A DNA stretch of 64,000 bases from Streptomyces spectabilis (GTDB taxonomy: Bacteria; Actinomycetota; Actinomycetes; Streptomycetales; Streptomycetaceae): the NCBI RefSeq assembly GCF_008704795.1, contig NZ_CP023690.1, positions 8,132,501 to 8,196,500 on the forward strand. The letters are read 5' to 3'. Below the pieces are notes generated by a model. That model searched no databases. It was not told where the DNA came from and was given only the letters and a program-made list of their open reading frames with translations. The translations under genes were made by a program, and so were the position numbers. Below, in pieces: positions 46,766-54,037 of this stretch (position 1 is its first letter; every line of letters starts with the position of its first letter).

Positions 46766-47716
46766 ATGACGACCGACCAGGCACGCAGCGCCGTGGTGTT
46801 TCCGGGCATGGGGCCCTCGCGCTTCACCGACGTGGGCAAGTTCATGATGATCGACCCCTTCGTGCGGGGGCGCCTCGCCGCCGCCGACGAGGCGCTCGGC
46901 CGGTCGGTCCTCGACGGCTTCCGCACCCAGGCGGTGGACTTCGGGGAGTTCGCCCAGGTCGCCTTCTTCATCAACTCGGTGGCCCTCGCGGACCGGGCCG
47001 TCGAGACCCAGGGCCTCAGCCCTGACCTCTGCGTCGGCTTCAGCTTCGGCCAGAAGGCCGCGACGGCGTTCAGCGGTGCCCTGCCGTTCGCCGAAGCCAC
47101 CCGCCTGACCTATGAACTCGCCCTGTGCGAGCAGCGGTTCTTCGAGCAGGAGCACCAGGACCTGGTGACCCTCACCCTCACCCGCGTGCCGGAGGCGGCG
47201 CTCGCCGAGGTCCTCGGCGAGCTGACCGAGCGCGGCGAGTTCCACGAGGTCTCCGGCCATCTCGACGAGGGCATGCACATGGTCACCATGCGCGAGCAGA
47301 TCCTCGAATCCTTCCAGCGGCGCATCAGCGCCGTCGGCGGCTACTCCCTGTACTCGATGAAGCCGCCCGCGCACTGCCGGATCCTGACGGGTCTGCGCGC
47401 CCGCGTCGAGGAGGAGGTCCTCGCCAGGTTCGACCTCGCCGACCCCTCGCTCCCGGTGGTCGCCGACCACGACGGCTCCCTGGTGACGAGCGCCGAGCAG
47501 ATGCGCACCCTGCTCCTCGACACCTTCGACCACCCGGTCCGCTGGCACCCCGTCGTGGACACCCTGCGCGCCCAGGGCGTGGGAGCGGTCAGCGTCACCG
47601 GGCCCGACCGGCTCATCCACCGGCTCGACGTCACCACCCGCCACTTCGACGTGGTGGCCCTCGGCCCCGAGCAGGCCCTCAGGCCCACCCGGACCGCCCC
47701 GCGCAAGGAGCAGTGA
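46766..47716 (+). CDS. Free-standing acyltransferase of the malonyl-transferase (FabD) fold, candidate starter-unit transferase
   Basis: This is a 316-residue protein resembling ACP S-malonyltransferases, starting VVFPGMGPS where FabD proteins have FPGQGS. The nucleophile elbow reads GFSFGQ in place of GHSxGE/Q, so the serine is kept but the flanking His is Phe. The usual Gln of the oxyanion loop is Met. Such changes are expected of an enzyme that handles something other than a malonyl group, because the carboxylate-binding features are lost. With the ligase gene 62 bp upstream and the P450 start overlapping its stop, it is best read as the enzyme moving the 4-guanidinobutyryl starter from CoA to the loading ACP. 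An editing role is a weaker alternative. The leader has only a weak ribosome-binding sequence (AGAGCGG). Confidence 0.78.
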   Translation: MTTDQARSAVVFPGMGPSRFTDVGKFMMIDPFVRGRLAAADEALGRSVLDGFRTQAVDFGEFAQVAFFINSVALADRAVETQGLSPDLCVGFSFGQKAATAFSGALPFAEATRLTYELALCEQRFFEQEHQDLVTLTLTRVPEAALAEVLGELTERGEFHEVSGHLDEGMHMVTMREQILESFQRRISAVGGYSLYSMKPPAHCRILTGLRARVEEEVLARFDLADPSLPVVADHDGSLVTSAEQMRTLLLDTFDHPVRWHPVVDTLRAQGVGAVSVTGPDRLIHRLDVTTRHFDVVALGPEQALRPTRTAPRKEQ

Positions 47717-48987
47717 TGACCACGCTCATGGACAGCAAGTCGGCCGGGTTCAAGTTCAGCGCCAAGCTCGGCGTGACCCGCGCGATCCTGCGCGCCTTCG
47801 GACTCTTCGGCGACCCCTTCACCCATCTGCTCCAGGGCAAGGAGGACCCGTACCCGCTCTATGCGAAGGTCCGCCGGCGCGGCCCCATCCACCGCAGCCA
47901 CCTGGGCAGTTGGGTCACCGGCAGCCATGAGCTCGGCAGCAGGATCCTGCGCGACCGCACGCTGTTCCTGAACCGTGAGGAAGGCGGCGTACCCGGGCAC
48001 GAGATGATGGCCGACATCCCCTGGAACAGCTCCATCCTCGGCCTCGACCCGCCCGACCACACCCGGCTCCGCAGGCTCGCCCAGCCCGCCTTCGGACCCA
48101 AGATGATCAGCAAGTACCGGATCCAGGTGGAGAAGCTCTGCCACGGCCTGCTCGACGAGGCCGCCGGACGCGACGGCTTCGACCTCATCGAGGACTTCGC
48201 CGGGCCCCTGCCGCTGCTCGTGATCGGCGAGCTGCTCGGCGTGCCCGAGCAGTACCACGAGCGGTTCGTCCGGGCCGGACGCAAGGTCGGCCCCGTCATC
48301 GACGGCGTCAAGTCCCTGAAGATGGCACGGGAGTTCCGCGCCGCCGTCGACGACCTCGACCAGGTCTTCAGCGAACTGATCGAGCTGCGCGCGAAGGACC
48401 CCGGCGACGACCTCATCAGCCGTCTCACCACGGCCCACGGCGACGGCAAGCTCACCACCGAGGAACTCCTCGCCTTCTGCACCGTCCTCGCCGTCACCGG
48501 CTTCGAGACCACCACCAACCTCATCGGCAACGCCGTCCTCGCGCTGACCGGCGACCGCGCCCAGTGGAACCTCCTCAAGGACGACCCGGACCTCGCGCCG
48601 CGCGCCGTCGAGGAGACCCTGCGCTACGACTCGCCCGCCCTCCAGGCCCAGCGCGTCCCGCACCAGGACATCGCCCTCGCGGGCCACCACATCCGGGCCG
48701 ACAGCTCCGTCGTCGTCCTCATCGGCGCCGCCAACCGCGACCCCGCGGCGTACGACGAGCCGGACCGCTTCGACCTCACCCGCGAGAACCCCGCCGAGCA
48801 CCTGTCGTTCTCCGGCGGCATCCACTACTGCATCGGCGCCCCGCTGGCCCGTATGGAGGGCGAGACGGCGCTGCGCGTCCTGGTGGAACGCCTGCCCGAG
48901 CTGCGCGTCGCCGGCCGCGTCCAGCGCCGCAGCTCGCCCGTGATCAGCGGCTGCACCCGGCTGCCCGTCAGCGGCACGGCCCGATAG
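47716..48987 (+). CDS. Cytochrome P450, candidate macrolactone oxidase
   Basis: This is a 423-residue bacterial class P450. The ATG overlaps the preceding stop by one base (TGATG), with AAGGAG six bases upstream, so it is translationally coupled to the acyltransferase gene. Motifs: I-helix VTGFETTT (Thr replaces the usual Ala before Gly), K-helix ETLR, and heme loop FSGGIHYCIGAPLA with the Cys ligand. It has no signal peptide or fused reductase, and no ferredoxin gene is visible nearby, so electrons must come from partners elsewhere. As the only oxygenase in this part of the cluster, it likely installs a hydroxyl on the finished or nearly finished polyketide; the position cannot be read from sequence. 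Confidence 0.93.
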   Translation: MTTLMDSKSAGFKFSAKLGVTRAILRAFGLFGDPFTHLLQGKEDPYPLYAKVRRRGPIHRSHLGSWVTGSHELGSRILRDRTLFLNREEGGVPGHEMMADIPWNSSILGLDPPDHTRLRRLAQPAFGPKMISKYRIQVEKLCHGLLDEAAGRDGFDLIEDFAGPLPLLVIGELLGVPEQYHERFVRAGRKVGPVIDGVKSLKMAREFRAAVDDLDQVFSELIELRAKDPGDDLISRLTTAHGDGKLTTEELLAFCTVLAVTGFETTTNLIGNAVLALTGDRAQWNLLKDDPDLAPRAVEETLRYDSPALQAQRVPHQDIALAGHHIRADSSVVVLIGAANRDPAAYDEPDRFDLTRENPAEHLSFSGGIHYCIGAPLARMEGETALRVLVERLPELRVAGRVQRRSSPVISGCTRLPVSGTAR

Positions 48988-49067
48988 CACCGCGCCCCCT
49001 CGGCGGCCCGCGCCCCCCCGTCGGGGCGCGGCGCCGTCGCGTACCACCCCCGTATCCGAGGAGAGAG

Positions 49068-50186
49068 ATGAGCGAGACACCCGAGTCCGAGGCCTGGCGG
49101 CGGGAGGTCGATCGCTCCACCTTCCCGCGGCGCGAGCCCGGCCCCATCGACCTGCGCCGCTACTACGTCCAGCCGTCCTACTCGGGCGTGCCCACCTTCA
49201 TGGGCGTCCCCCTCGCCCTCACCCAGGAGGACCTGCGGGCGGGCGAGGTGGACGTGGCCGTGGTCGGCTGCCCCGTGGACGTGTCCAGCGGGCACCGCGG
49301 CGCCGCCTACGGTCCGCGTGCCATCCGCGCCGACGAGCGCTATCTGTACGCCACCCCCGAGGGGTTCGTGCACTCCGCGACCCGGGTCAACCCGTTCAAC
49401 ATCCTGAAGGTCGTCGACTACGGCGACGCGGCCGTCGACCCCTTCGACATCAGCCGTTCCATGGAGCCCATCCGCGGCCTCGTACGCGAGATCGCCGAGG
49501 TCGGGGCCCGGCCCGTCGTCCTCGGCGGCGACCACTCGCTGCTGTGGCCGAGCGTGGGCGCCCTGTCGGAGGTGCACGGGCGCGGCTCCATCGCCGTCAT
49601 CCACTTCGACGCGCACCCGGACTGCCACGAGGAGCTGTTCGGGCACCGCGCCACCCACACCACGCCCATCCGGCGCCTCATCGACGAGGAGATGGTGCCG
49701 GGCCCGAACGTCATCCAGGTCGGCATCCGCACCATCTCGGGCCCCGACGACCAGCTGTTCAACTGGATGCGCCGGGCCGGGATGCGCTCGCACTTCATGG
49801 CCGAGATCGAGCGGATCGGCTTCGCCGCGGTCATCGACAAGGTCATCGAGGAGGCCCGCGCGGTCGCCGACCACGTGTACCTGTCCCTCGACATCGACGT
49901 CCTGGACCCGGCCTTCGCGCCCGGCACCGGCACCCCCGAGCCCGCCGGGCTCACCACCCGCGAGCTGTTCACCGCGCTGCGCCGCATCGCGCACGAGACG
50001 AACCTGGTCGGCATGGACGTGGTCGAGGTCGCCCCGCACCTGGACGCGGGCTACTCCACCGCCATGAACGCCCGCAGGGCCGTCTTCGAGGCGCTGACAG
50101 GCCTCGCCCTGAACCGCATCAAGATCTCCAGCAAGAACTACGCGAACCCGATCGTGGCCGGAGAAGTCCGCTTCCCGCTCAAGTGA
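49068..50186 (+). CDS. Agmatinase-type ureohydrolase, candidate macrolactone amidinohydrolase
   Basis: This is a 372-residue arginase/agmatinase-family enzyme. ATG at 49068 follows GAGGAGAGAG (49058-49067). All binuclear Mn motifs are present: GGDHS, HFDAHPDCHE and SLDIDVLDPAFAPGTGTPEP. Family members hydrolyse a guanidino group to an amine plus urea. In the clethramycin/mediomycin system such an enzyme acts late and converts the terminal guanidino group of the polyketide to an amine, the guanidinium serving as a mask during assembly. The same role is inferred here. It lies 80 bp after the P450 gene in the same direction. A simpler role in agmatine or guanidinobutyrate catabolism is possible but fits the neighbours less well. 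Confidence 0.9.
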   Translation: MSETPESEAWRREVDRSTFPRREPGPIDLRRYYVQPSYSGVPTFMGVPLALTQEDLRAGEVDVAVVGCPVDVSSGHRGAAYGPRAIRADERYLYATPEGFVHSATRVNPFNILKVVDYGDAAVDPFDISRSMEPIRGLVREIAEVGARPVVLGGDHSLLWPSVGALSEVHGRGSIAVIHFDAHPDCHEELFGHRATHTTPIRRLIDEEMVPGPNVIQVGIRTISGPDDQLFNWMRRAGMRSHFMAEIERIGFAAVIDKVIEEARAVADHVYLSLDIDVLDPAFAPGTGTPEPAGLTTRELFTALRRIAHETNLVGMDVVEVAPHLDAGYSTAMNARRAVFEALTGLALNRIKISSKNYANPIVAGEVRFPLK

Positions 50187-50241
50187 GTTGGGGTGCATGC
50201 TGTTCCCGTGCGTACGGAATCGCCTGTGCGCACGCCGTCGG

Positions 50242-50261
50242 AGGCGGGCTGAGGCCCGCCT
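50242..50261 (+). terminator. Short hairpin between the ureohydrolase and type II thioesterase genes
   Basis: An 8-bp stem (AGGCGGGC with GCCCGCCT) and a four-base TGAG loop are followed by a T-containing stretch. It is weaker than the other hairpins in the window and may be an attenuator. Confidence 0.5.
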
Positions 50262-50325
50262 TCGGTCTGTTCGCCGCCCTTTCGACCCGTACCGACGCCA
50301 CCGACCACCTTGGATGGAAACCGTC

Positions 50326-51072
50326 ATGACGACAGCCGCCTCCGCCGACCTGTGGGTCCGCAGCTACCACCCCGCTCCCGCCGCACGCCGCCGTCTTGTC
50401 TGCTTCCCGCACGCGGGCGGCTCCGCCAGCTTCTACTTCCCGGTGTCGGCCGCCCTGAGCGAGGTCGCCGACGTGATCGCGCTGCAGTACCCGGGGCGCC
50501 AGGACCGCCACACGGAGCGGGGCATCGAGACCATAGGCGAGATGGCTGACCGGATCGCCGAAGCGCTGCGCGGCCACACGACGCTGCCGCTGACCTTCTT
50601 CGGGCACAGCATGGGCGCCGTCCTCGCCTTCGAGGTGGCCCGGCGCCTGGAGAAGGACGGGCAGGCGCCCGTGCACGTCTTCGCCTCCGGCCGCCGCGCG
50701 CCCTCCCGGTTCCGGCCCGAGAACGTCCACCAGCGCGACGACGGCGGCATCATCGCCGAAATGCGCAAGCTCAGCGGCACGGACCCGCGGGTGCTCGGCG
50801 ACGAGGAGCTGCTGCGCATGGTCCTGCCGGCGATCCGCAGCGACTACACCGCCATCGAGACCTACCGCCCCGAGGCCGGCGCGCAGATCGGCAGCCCCAT
50901 CACCGTCCTCGTCGGGGACGACGATCCGCGCACCACCCTCGACGAGGCGCGCGCGTGGGAGCCGCACACCCTGGGCTCCTTCGACATGAAGGTGTTCCCC
51001 GGCGGCCACTTCTACCTCACTGACCACGCCCAGGACGTGATCGCCGTCCTGAAGGAGCACCTCACGTCGTAG
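50326..51072 (+). CDS. Type II thioesterase
   Basis: This is a 248-residue alpha/beta hydrolase of the type II thioesterase (GrsT/TesA) family. Motifs: CFPHAGGSA near the N-terminus, nucleophile elbow GHSMGA, Asp in VGDDDPRT and catalytic His in FPGGHFYL. Such enzymes clear wrongly primed or stalled acyl chains from PKS carrier proteins. The ATG at 50326 is preferred because the protein then begins a few residues before the conserved N-terminal block; ATG 50314 is an in-frame alternative adding four residues. Longer upstream extensions translate into Arg-rich sequence unlike the family. It is the last gene of the starter/tailoring run and is closed by a strong hairpin. Confidence 0.93.
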   Translation: MTTAASADLWVRSYHPAPAARRRLVCFPHAGGSASFYFPVSAALSEVADVIALQYPGRQDRHTERGIETIGEMADRIAEALRGHTTLPLTFFGHSMGAVLAFEVARRLEKDGQAPVHVFASGRRAPSRFRPENVHQRDDGGIIAEMRKLSGTDPRVLGDEELLRMVLPAIRSDYTAIETYRPEAGAQIGSPITVLVGDDDPRTTLDEARAWEPHTLGSFDMKVFPGGHFYLTDHAQDVIAVLKEHLTS

Positions 51073-51078
51073 CACGGC

Positions 51079-51130
51079 AATCGGCGGGGCGGTCACCACA
51101 GGACTTGACGTGGTGACCGCCCCGCCGATT
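51079..51130. terminator. Bidirectional terminator, perfect 21-bp stem
   Basis: Arms 51079-51099 and 51110-51130 are exact reverse complements around a 10-base loop. It lies six bases after the thioesterase stop and downstream of the convergent small membrane-protein gene, and marks the right edge of the starter/tailoring operon. Confidence 0.85.
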
Positions 51131-51198
51131 CGTGAGCGGCCAAGAATGACCCGGTGGCCAGTTACGGGGGAGAACCGGCCACCGGGAGTCTATGGAAT

Positions 51199-51399
51199 TC
51201 AGCTGTGCACGGACTTGCGGGATCGTGAACTCACGCAGAACGCGAGGATGAGCAGGCCGACAATTCCGATCGCCAGGCTCACCCATGAGGGAGTGTCTTC
51301 CGGCAGCAATGCCGTGACACCGAATTTTGTGTCCCAGATGCGCTCAGTCAGGAATGAACCGATTCCCTGAACCGCCAGGACGATGCCGACCCACAGCAT
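51199..51399 (-). CDS. Small two-helix membrane protein of unknown function
   Basis: This is a 66-residue protein whose ATG at 51399 is preceded by GAGGAG (complement of 51404-51409). The first hydrophobic segment covers about residues 2-18 (MLWVGIVLAVQGIGSF), followed by a polar loop with IWDTKFGVTALLPED. A second segment (WVSLAIGIVGLLILAFCV) and a basic tail (SRSRKS) follow. This looks like a hairpin in the membrane with short cytoplasmic ends. I do not recognise a named family. It is convergent with the thioesterase gene and divergent from the histidine kinase gene, so it is probably its own unit. Confidence 0.7.
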   Translation of the reverse strand: MLWVGIVLAVQGIGSFLTERIWDTKFGVTALLPEDTPSWVSLAIGIVGLLILAFCVSSRSRKSVHS

Positions 51400-51749
51400 G
51401 CCGCTCCTCAAATGTTCTGTACGGGGTGAGCACTCTCGTGCTTCTCGTTCCGCTTCCCGGTGTTCCCACCGGCTCGCCGACAACACTTATTCAATCGCTC
51501 CGGGCATCCGGCGGGGCAGGGGGAAACGTTGGTACCGCTACCGACGAAAGTTGTGACCGGATGACGCGTTCCCCCTCTCGTGGACCTGGCGTGCTCCGGG
51601 CCCGGGGTGCACGGTGCTGTCGGCGCGCGTACCGTGCGGAAGCCCCCAAAGACGTTAAGAAGGCGTCAAAGCCGCAGGTCAGGGCGGTGGATGCGGTCTG
51701 CAGGCAGCACGCATTAAGCTCTCCACGACCCACACAGCGCGAAGCCGAC
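51400..51749. other. Intergenic region between the small membrane protein and first histidine kinase genes
   Basis: This 350-bp divergent region must contain both promoters. It is less GC-rich than its neighbours around 51520-51560 and 51640-51720. The short symmetry GGTACCGCTACC lies near 51530. I see no convincing gene, RNA or named operator in it. Confidence 0.45.
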
Positions 51750-53018
51750 ATGTACGGGGGTGGGCTTGTCGTGCCGCACGTCAAGACGGCCGGATCACAG
51801 CGGACCAGGACGTTCCGTCCCGTGGCGTCCGACCTCCTTCTTCTCACCGCCCTGATCGTGGCCAACGTTCTGGTCGCCATCGGCAATGTGGACAACGGCC
51901 ATCCGCGGTTTGGGCCGTGGGCGGGGTTGGGGTTGCAGGTGGTTGTGGTGGTGGTGTTGGTGGTGCGGCGGGTGTGGCCGTTGTGGGTGTTGGGTGTGGC
52001 GACGGTGTCGGCGGTGTTGATGTCGTTGTCGGTGTGGTGGGTGCCGGGGTTGTTGGTGACGTCGGTGGATGGGTCGGGGGTGTGGGTGCCGTTGGCGGCG
52101 CCGTTTGCTGCGTATTCGGCGGTGGTGTATTCGTCGCGGCCGCGGGGTGCGTGGGTGTTGACGGGTGTGTTGACTGTGGTGGCGACGCGGTTGTGGGAGT
52201 TGTCGTTCGCGGTGGCGGCGTCGGGGGTGTTGTTGACGGCGGTGCCGGCGTTGTTGGGGATGTATGTGGCGGCGCGGCGGGGGTTGATCGCGGCGTTGAC
52301 GGAGCGGGCGGAGCGGGCGGAGCGGGAGCAGTTTTTGTTGGCGGAGCGGGCGCGGGCGGAGGAGCGGGTGCGGCTTGCGGGGGAGATGCATGATGTGGTG
52401 ACGCATCGGGTGTCGTTGATGGTGTTGCAGGCGGGGGCGTTGCGGGTGGTGTCGTCGGATGAGCGGGTGCGGGCGGAGGCGGAGGGGTTGCGGGCTGCGG
52501 GGTGTCAGGCGTTGGAGGAGCTGCGGGATTTGGTGGGGGTGTTGAGGTCGCCGGAGAGTGCGGCGGGTGTGGTGGGGGCGGTGGGTGATGGGGGTGGTGT
52601 GTCGGGTGGTGTGGGGGTGGGTGATTTGGGGTTGTCGGTGTTGGTGGAGGAGTCGCGGGCGGTGGGGGTTGAGGTGGAGTTGAGTGAGGTGGGGGATCGT
52701 TCGGTGTCGTCGCCGGTGGTGGCGCGGACGGCGTATCGGATTGTGCAGGAGGGGTTGACGAATGTGCGGAAACACGCGCCGGGGTGTGGGGTGTGGGTGG
52801 AGGTGCGGTATGAGGCGGACCGGGTGCGGTTGCGGGTGCGGAATACGGCGCCGACGGGGTTGGTGGACCGGGAGTTGGCGTCGAGTGGGTCGGGCAGTGG
52901 TTTGAAGGGGTTGCGGCAGCGGGTCGAGCTGGTGGGCGGCACGTTCGAGTTCGGGCCCCGCCCCGACGGCGGCTTCCACATCGAATCCGTACTGCCTCTG
53001 GAAGCGAGCCATGGATAG
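51750..53018 (+). CDS. Sensor histidine kinase, HPK7 (NarX/DesK-like), copy 1
   Basis: This is a membrane kinase of about 422 residues. Several hydrophobic segments occupy the first 170 residues, then a coiled coil rich in Ala, Glu and Arg (LTERAERAEREQF). The dimerisation/phosphoacceptor block follows (GEMHDVVTHRVSLM, His in MHDV), then the ATPase N-box RIVQEGLTNVRKHA and G-box SGSGLKGLRQR. It should phosphorylate the response regulator encoded 9 bp downstream. The start is uncertain: ATG 51750 or GTG 51771, the latter having a better purine-rich leader. Residues from HPRFGPWAG to HIES are identical to the second kinase; the N-terminal membrane segment and the end (VLPLEASHG) differ. Leu is mostly TTG and Val mostly GTG through the repeat, unlike neighbouring genes, which use CTG/CTC and GTC. 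Confidence 0.93.
   Translation: MYGGGLVVPHVKTAGSQRTRTFRPVASDLLLLTALIVANVLVAIGNVDNGHPRFGPWAGLGLQVVVVVVLVVRRVWPLWVLGVATVSAVLMSLSVWWVPGLLVTSVDGSGVWVPLAAPFAAYSAVVYSSRPRGAWVLTGVLTVVATRLWELSFAVAASGVLLTAVPALLGMYVAARRGLIAALTERAERAEREQFLLAERARAEERVRLAGEMHDVVTHRVSLMVLQAGALRVVSSDERVRAEAEGLRAAGCQALEELRDLVGVLRSPESAAGVVGAVGDGGGVSGGVGVGDLGLSVLVEESRAVGVEVELSEVGDRSVSSPVVARTAYRIVQEGLTNVRKHAPGCGVWVEVRYEADRVRLRVRNTAPTGLVDRELASSGSGSGLKGLRQRVELVGGTFEFGPRPDGGFHIESVLPLEASHG
51903..52989 (+). repeat. Inverted repeat, left arm (1,087 bp, inside kinase copy 1)
   Basis: This arm matches the reverse complement of 54038-55124 with equal length and no indel. The encoded residues are identical, and the stretches compared base by base, including both ends, showed no mismatch. 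Outside it the sequences diverge at once; the preceding His codon is CAT in one copy and CAC in the other. Confidence 0.92.
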
Positions 53019-53027
53019 ACTGTCCGC

Positions 53028-53690
53028 ATGGGGCATGAAGTCGTAAAGGTGCTGGTCGTCGATGACGAACCCATGGTCTGCGCACATTTGAGAACGATTC
53101 TGGGTTCGGCCGAGGATATTGACGTCGTCGACGCCGCCCACGACGGAGCCGCGGCGGTGGAGGCCGTGATGCGGCATCGCCCCGATCTCGTCCTCATGGA
53201 TTTGCGGATGCCGGGTGTGGATGGCCTCACCGCCATCGAATGCATCATGAAACTGGACCAGCCGCCGAAAGTGGTGGCGCTCACCACCTTTGACGCCGAT
53301 CAGTATGTGATGCGGGCACTGCGCAGCGGCGCCAGTGGATTTCTGGTGAAGTCGACGCCGCCCGAGGATCTGATCGGCCTGGTCCGGGTGGCCGCCGACG
53401 GGCACACGGTGCTCTCGCCCGTGGCGATGCGCCGCATCGTGGCCGCCTCGTCCGACGAGGACGCGGCGCGCGAGCGGGCCAAGGCCCTCGTCGGCAAGCT
53501 CACCGAGCGCGAGACGGACGTGCTCACCTGCCTCGGCGAGGGCCTGTCGAACGCGCAGATCGCCACGAAGCTGTTCCTGAGCGAAGCGACCGTCAAGGGC
53601 TATGTCTCCCGCATGCTCGTCAAGCTGGAGTGCACCAACAGGACCCAGGCGGGCCTGCTCGCCTACGACGCGGGCCTCGTCAGCCGCTGA
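53028..53690 (+). CDS. Response regulator, NarL/FixJ family
   Basis: This 220-residue protein has an N-terminal receiver domain (residues 6-122) with the acidic pair VVDDE, phosphoacceptor Asp in VLMDLRMPG, Thr in ALTTFD and Lys in FLVKST. The C-terminal LuxR-type helix-turn-helix covers about 150-212 (LTERETDVLTCLGEGLSN, then SEATVKGYVSRM). It is a DNA-binding transcription factor paired with an HPK7 kinase. The ATG is 9 bp after the stop of kinase copy 1, so the two are co-transcribed. On its other side the second kinase gene converges on it. The gene sits wholly inside the 1,048-bp spacer of the inverted repeat. Targets are unknown; the nearby polyketide genes are a possibility only because of proximity. 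Confidence 0.95.
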   Translation: MGHEVVKVLVVDDEPMVCAHLRTILGSAEDIDVVDAAHDGAAAVEAVMRHRPDLVLMDLRMPGVDGLTAIECIMKLDQPPKVVALTTFDADQYVMRALRSGASGFLVKSTPPEDLIGLVRVAADGHTVLSPVAMRRIVAASSDEDAARERAKALVGKLTERETDVLTCLGEGLSNAQIATKLFLSEATVKGYVSRMLVKLECTNRTQAGLLAYDAGLVSR

Positions 53691-54037
53691 CCGCATCGCC
53701 GGCCCGCCCCGACGGGCCCGGCCGGCCGGCAGCGCGGTTTCGGCGGGGGAGCAGCGGTCGAGCCCCGTCCGTCGCTGTTCGGGTCGCTCTGTGGCGGGGC
53801 GGCCGAGGTCCCGGCCGGGTGGCCGCTATACGGCTGAGGGTTTCTCGTCGGGCTTGCCCGAGCGCGTGGGCGCCGCCGTCGGGCCCAGCCCCTCGCTGCC
53901 CGGCCCCGTCGCAGACAGGTCCTGGCCCCGTCAGCCGGGGCGATCGAGCGGTTGCTGTGCGGGTCAGCCCTGCCCGTGTACGCGTGGGCGCCGTGGGCGG
54001 ATCCAGCTGCGCGTCGTGGGGACGTAGATCGGGAGCT
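53691..54037. other. Spacer between the response regulator and the right repeat arm
   Basis: This 347-bp stretch holds the last residues of kinase copy 2 (from 53964 on, minus strand). A modest hairpin GGCCCG/CGGGCC (53701-53718) just after the regulator stop may be a weak terminator. I see no transposase, invertase gene or attachment site in it. Confidence 0.5.

Noticed and set aside
47125..47715. Upstream extension of the P450 frame by 197 residues
   Set aside because: It overlaps the acyltransferase gene in another frame and is Arg-rich; the ATG at 47716 has a ribosome-binding site and gives a normal P450 length.
48564..49067. Upstream extension of the ureohydrolase frame
   Set aside because: It overlaps the P450 gene, and ATG 49068 has GAGGAGAGAG directly upstream.
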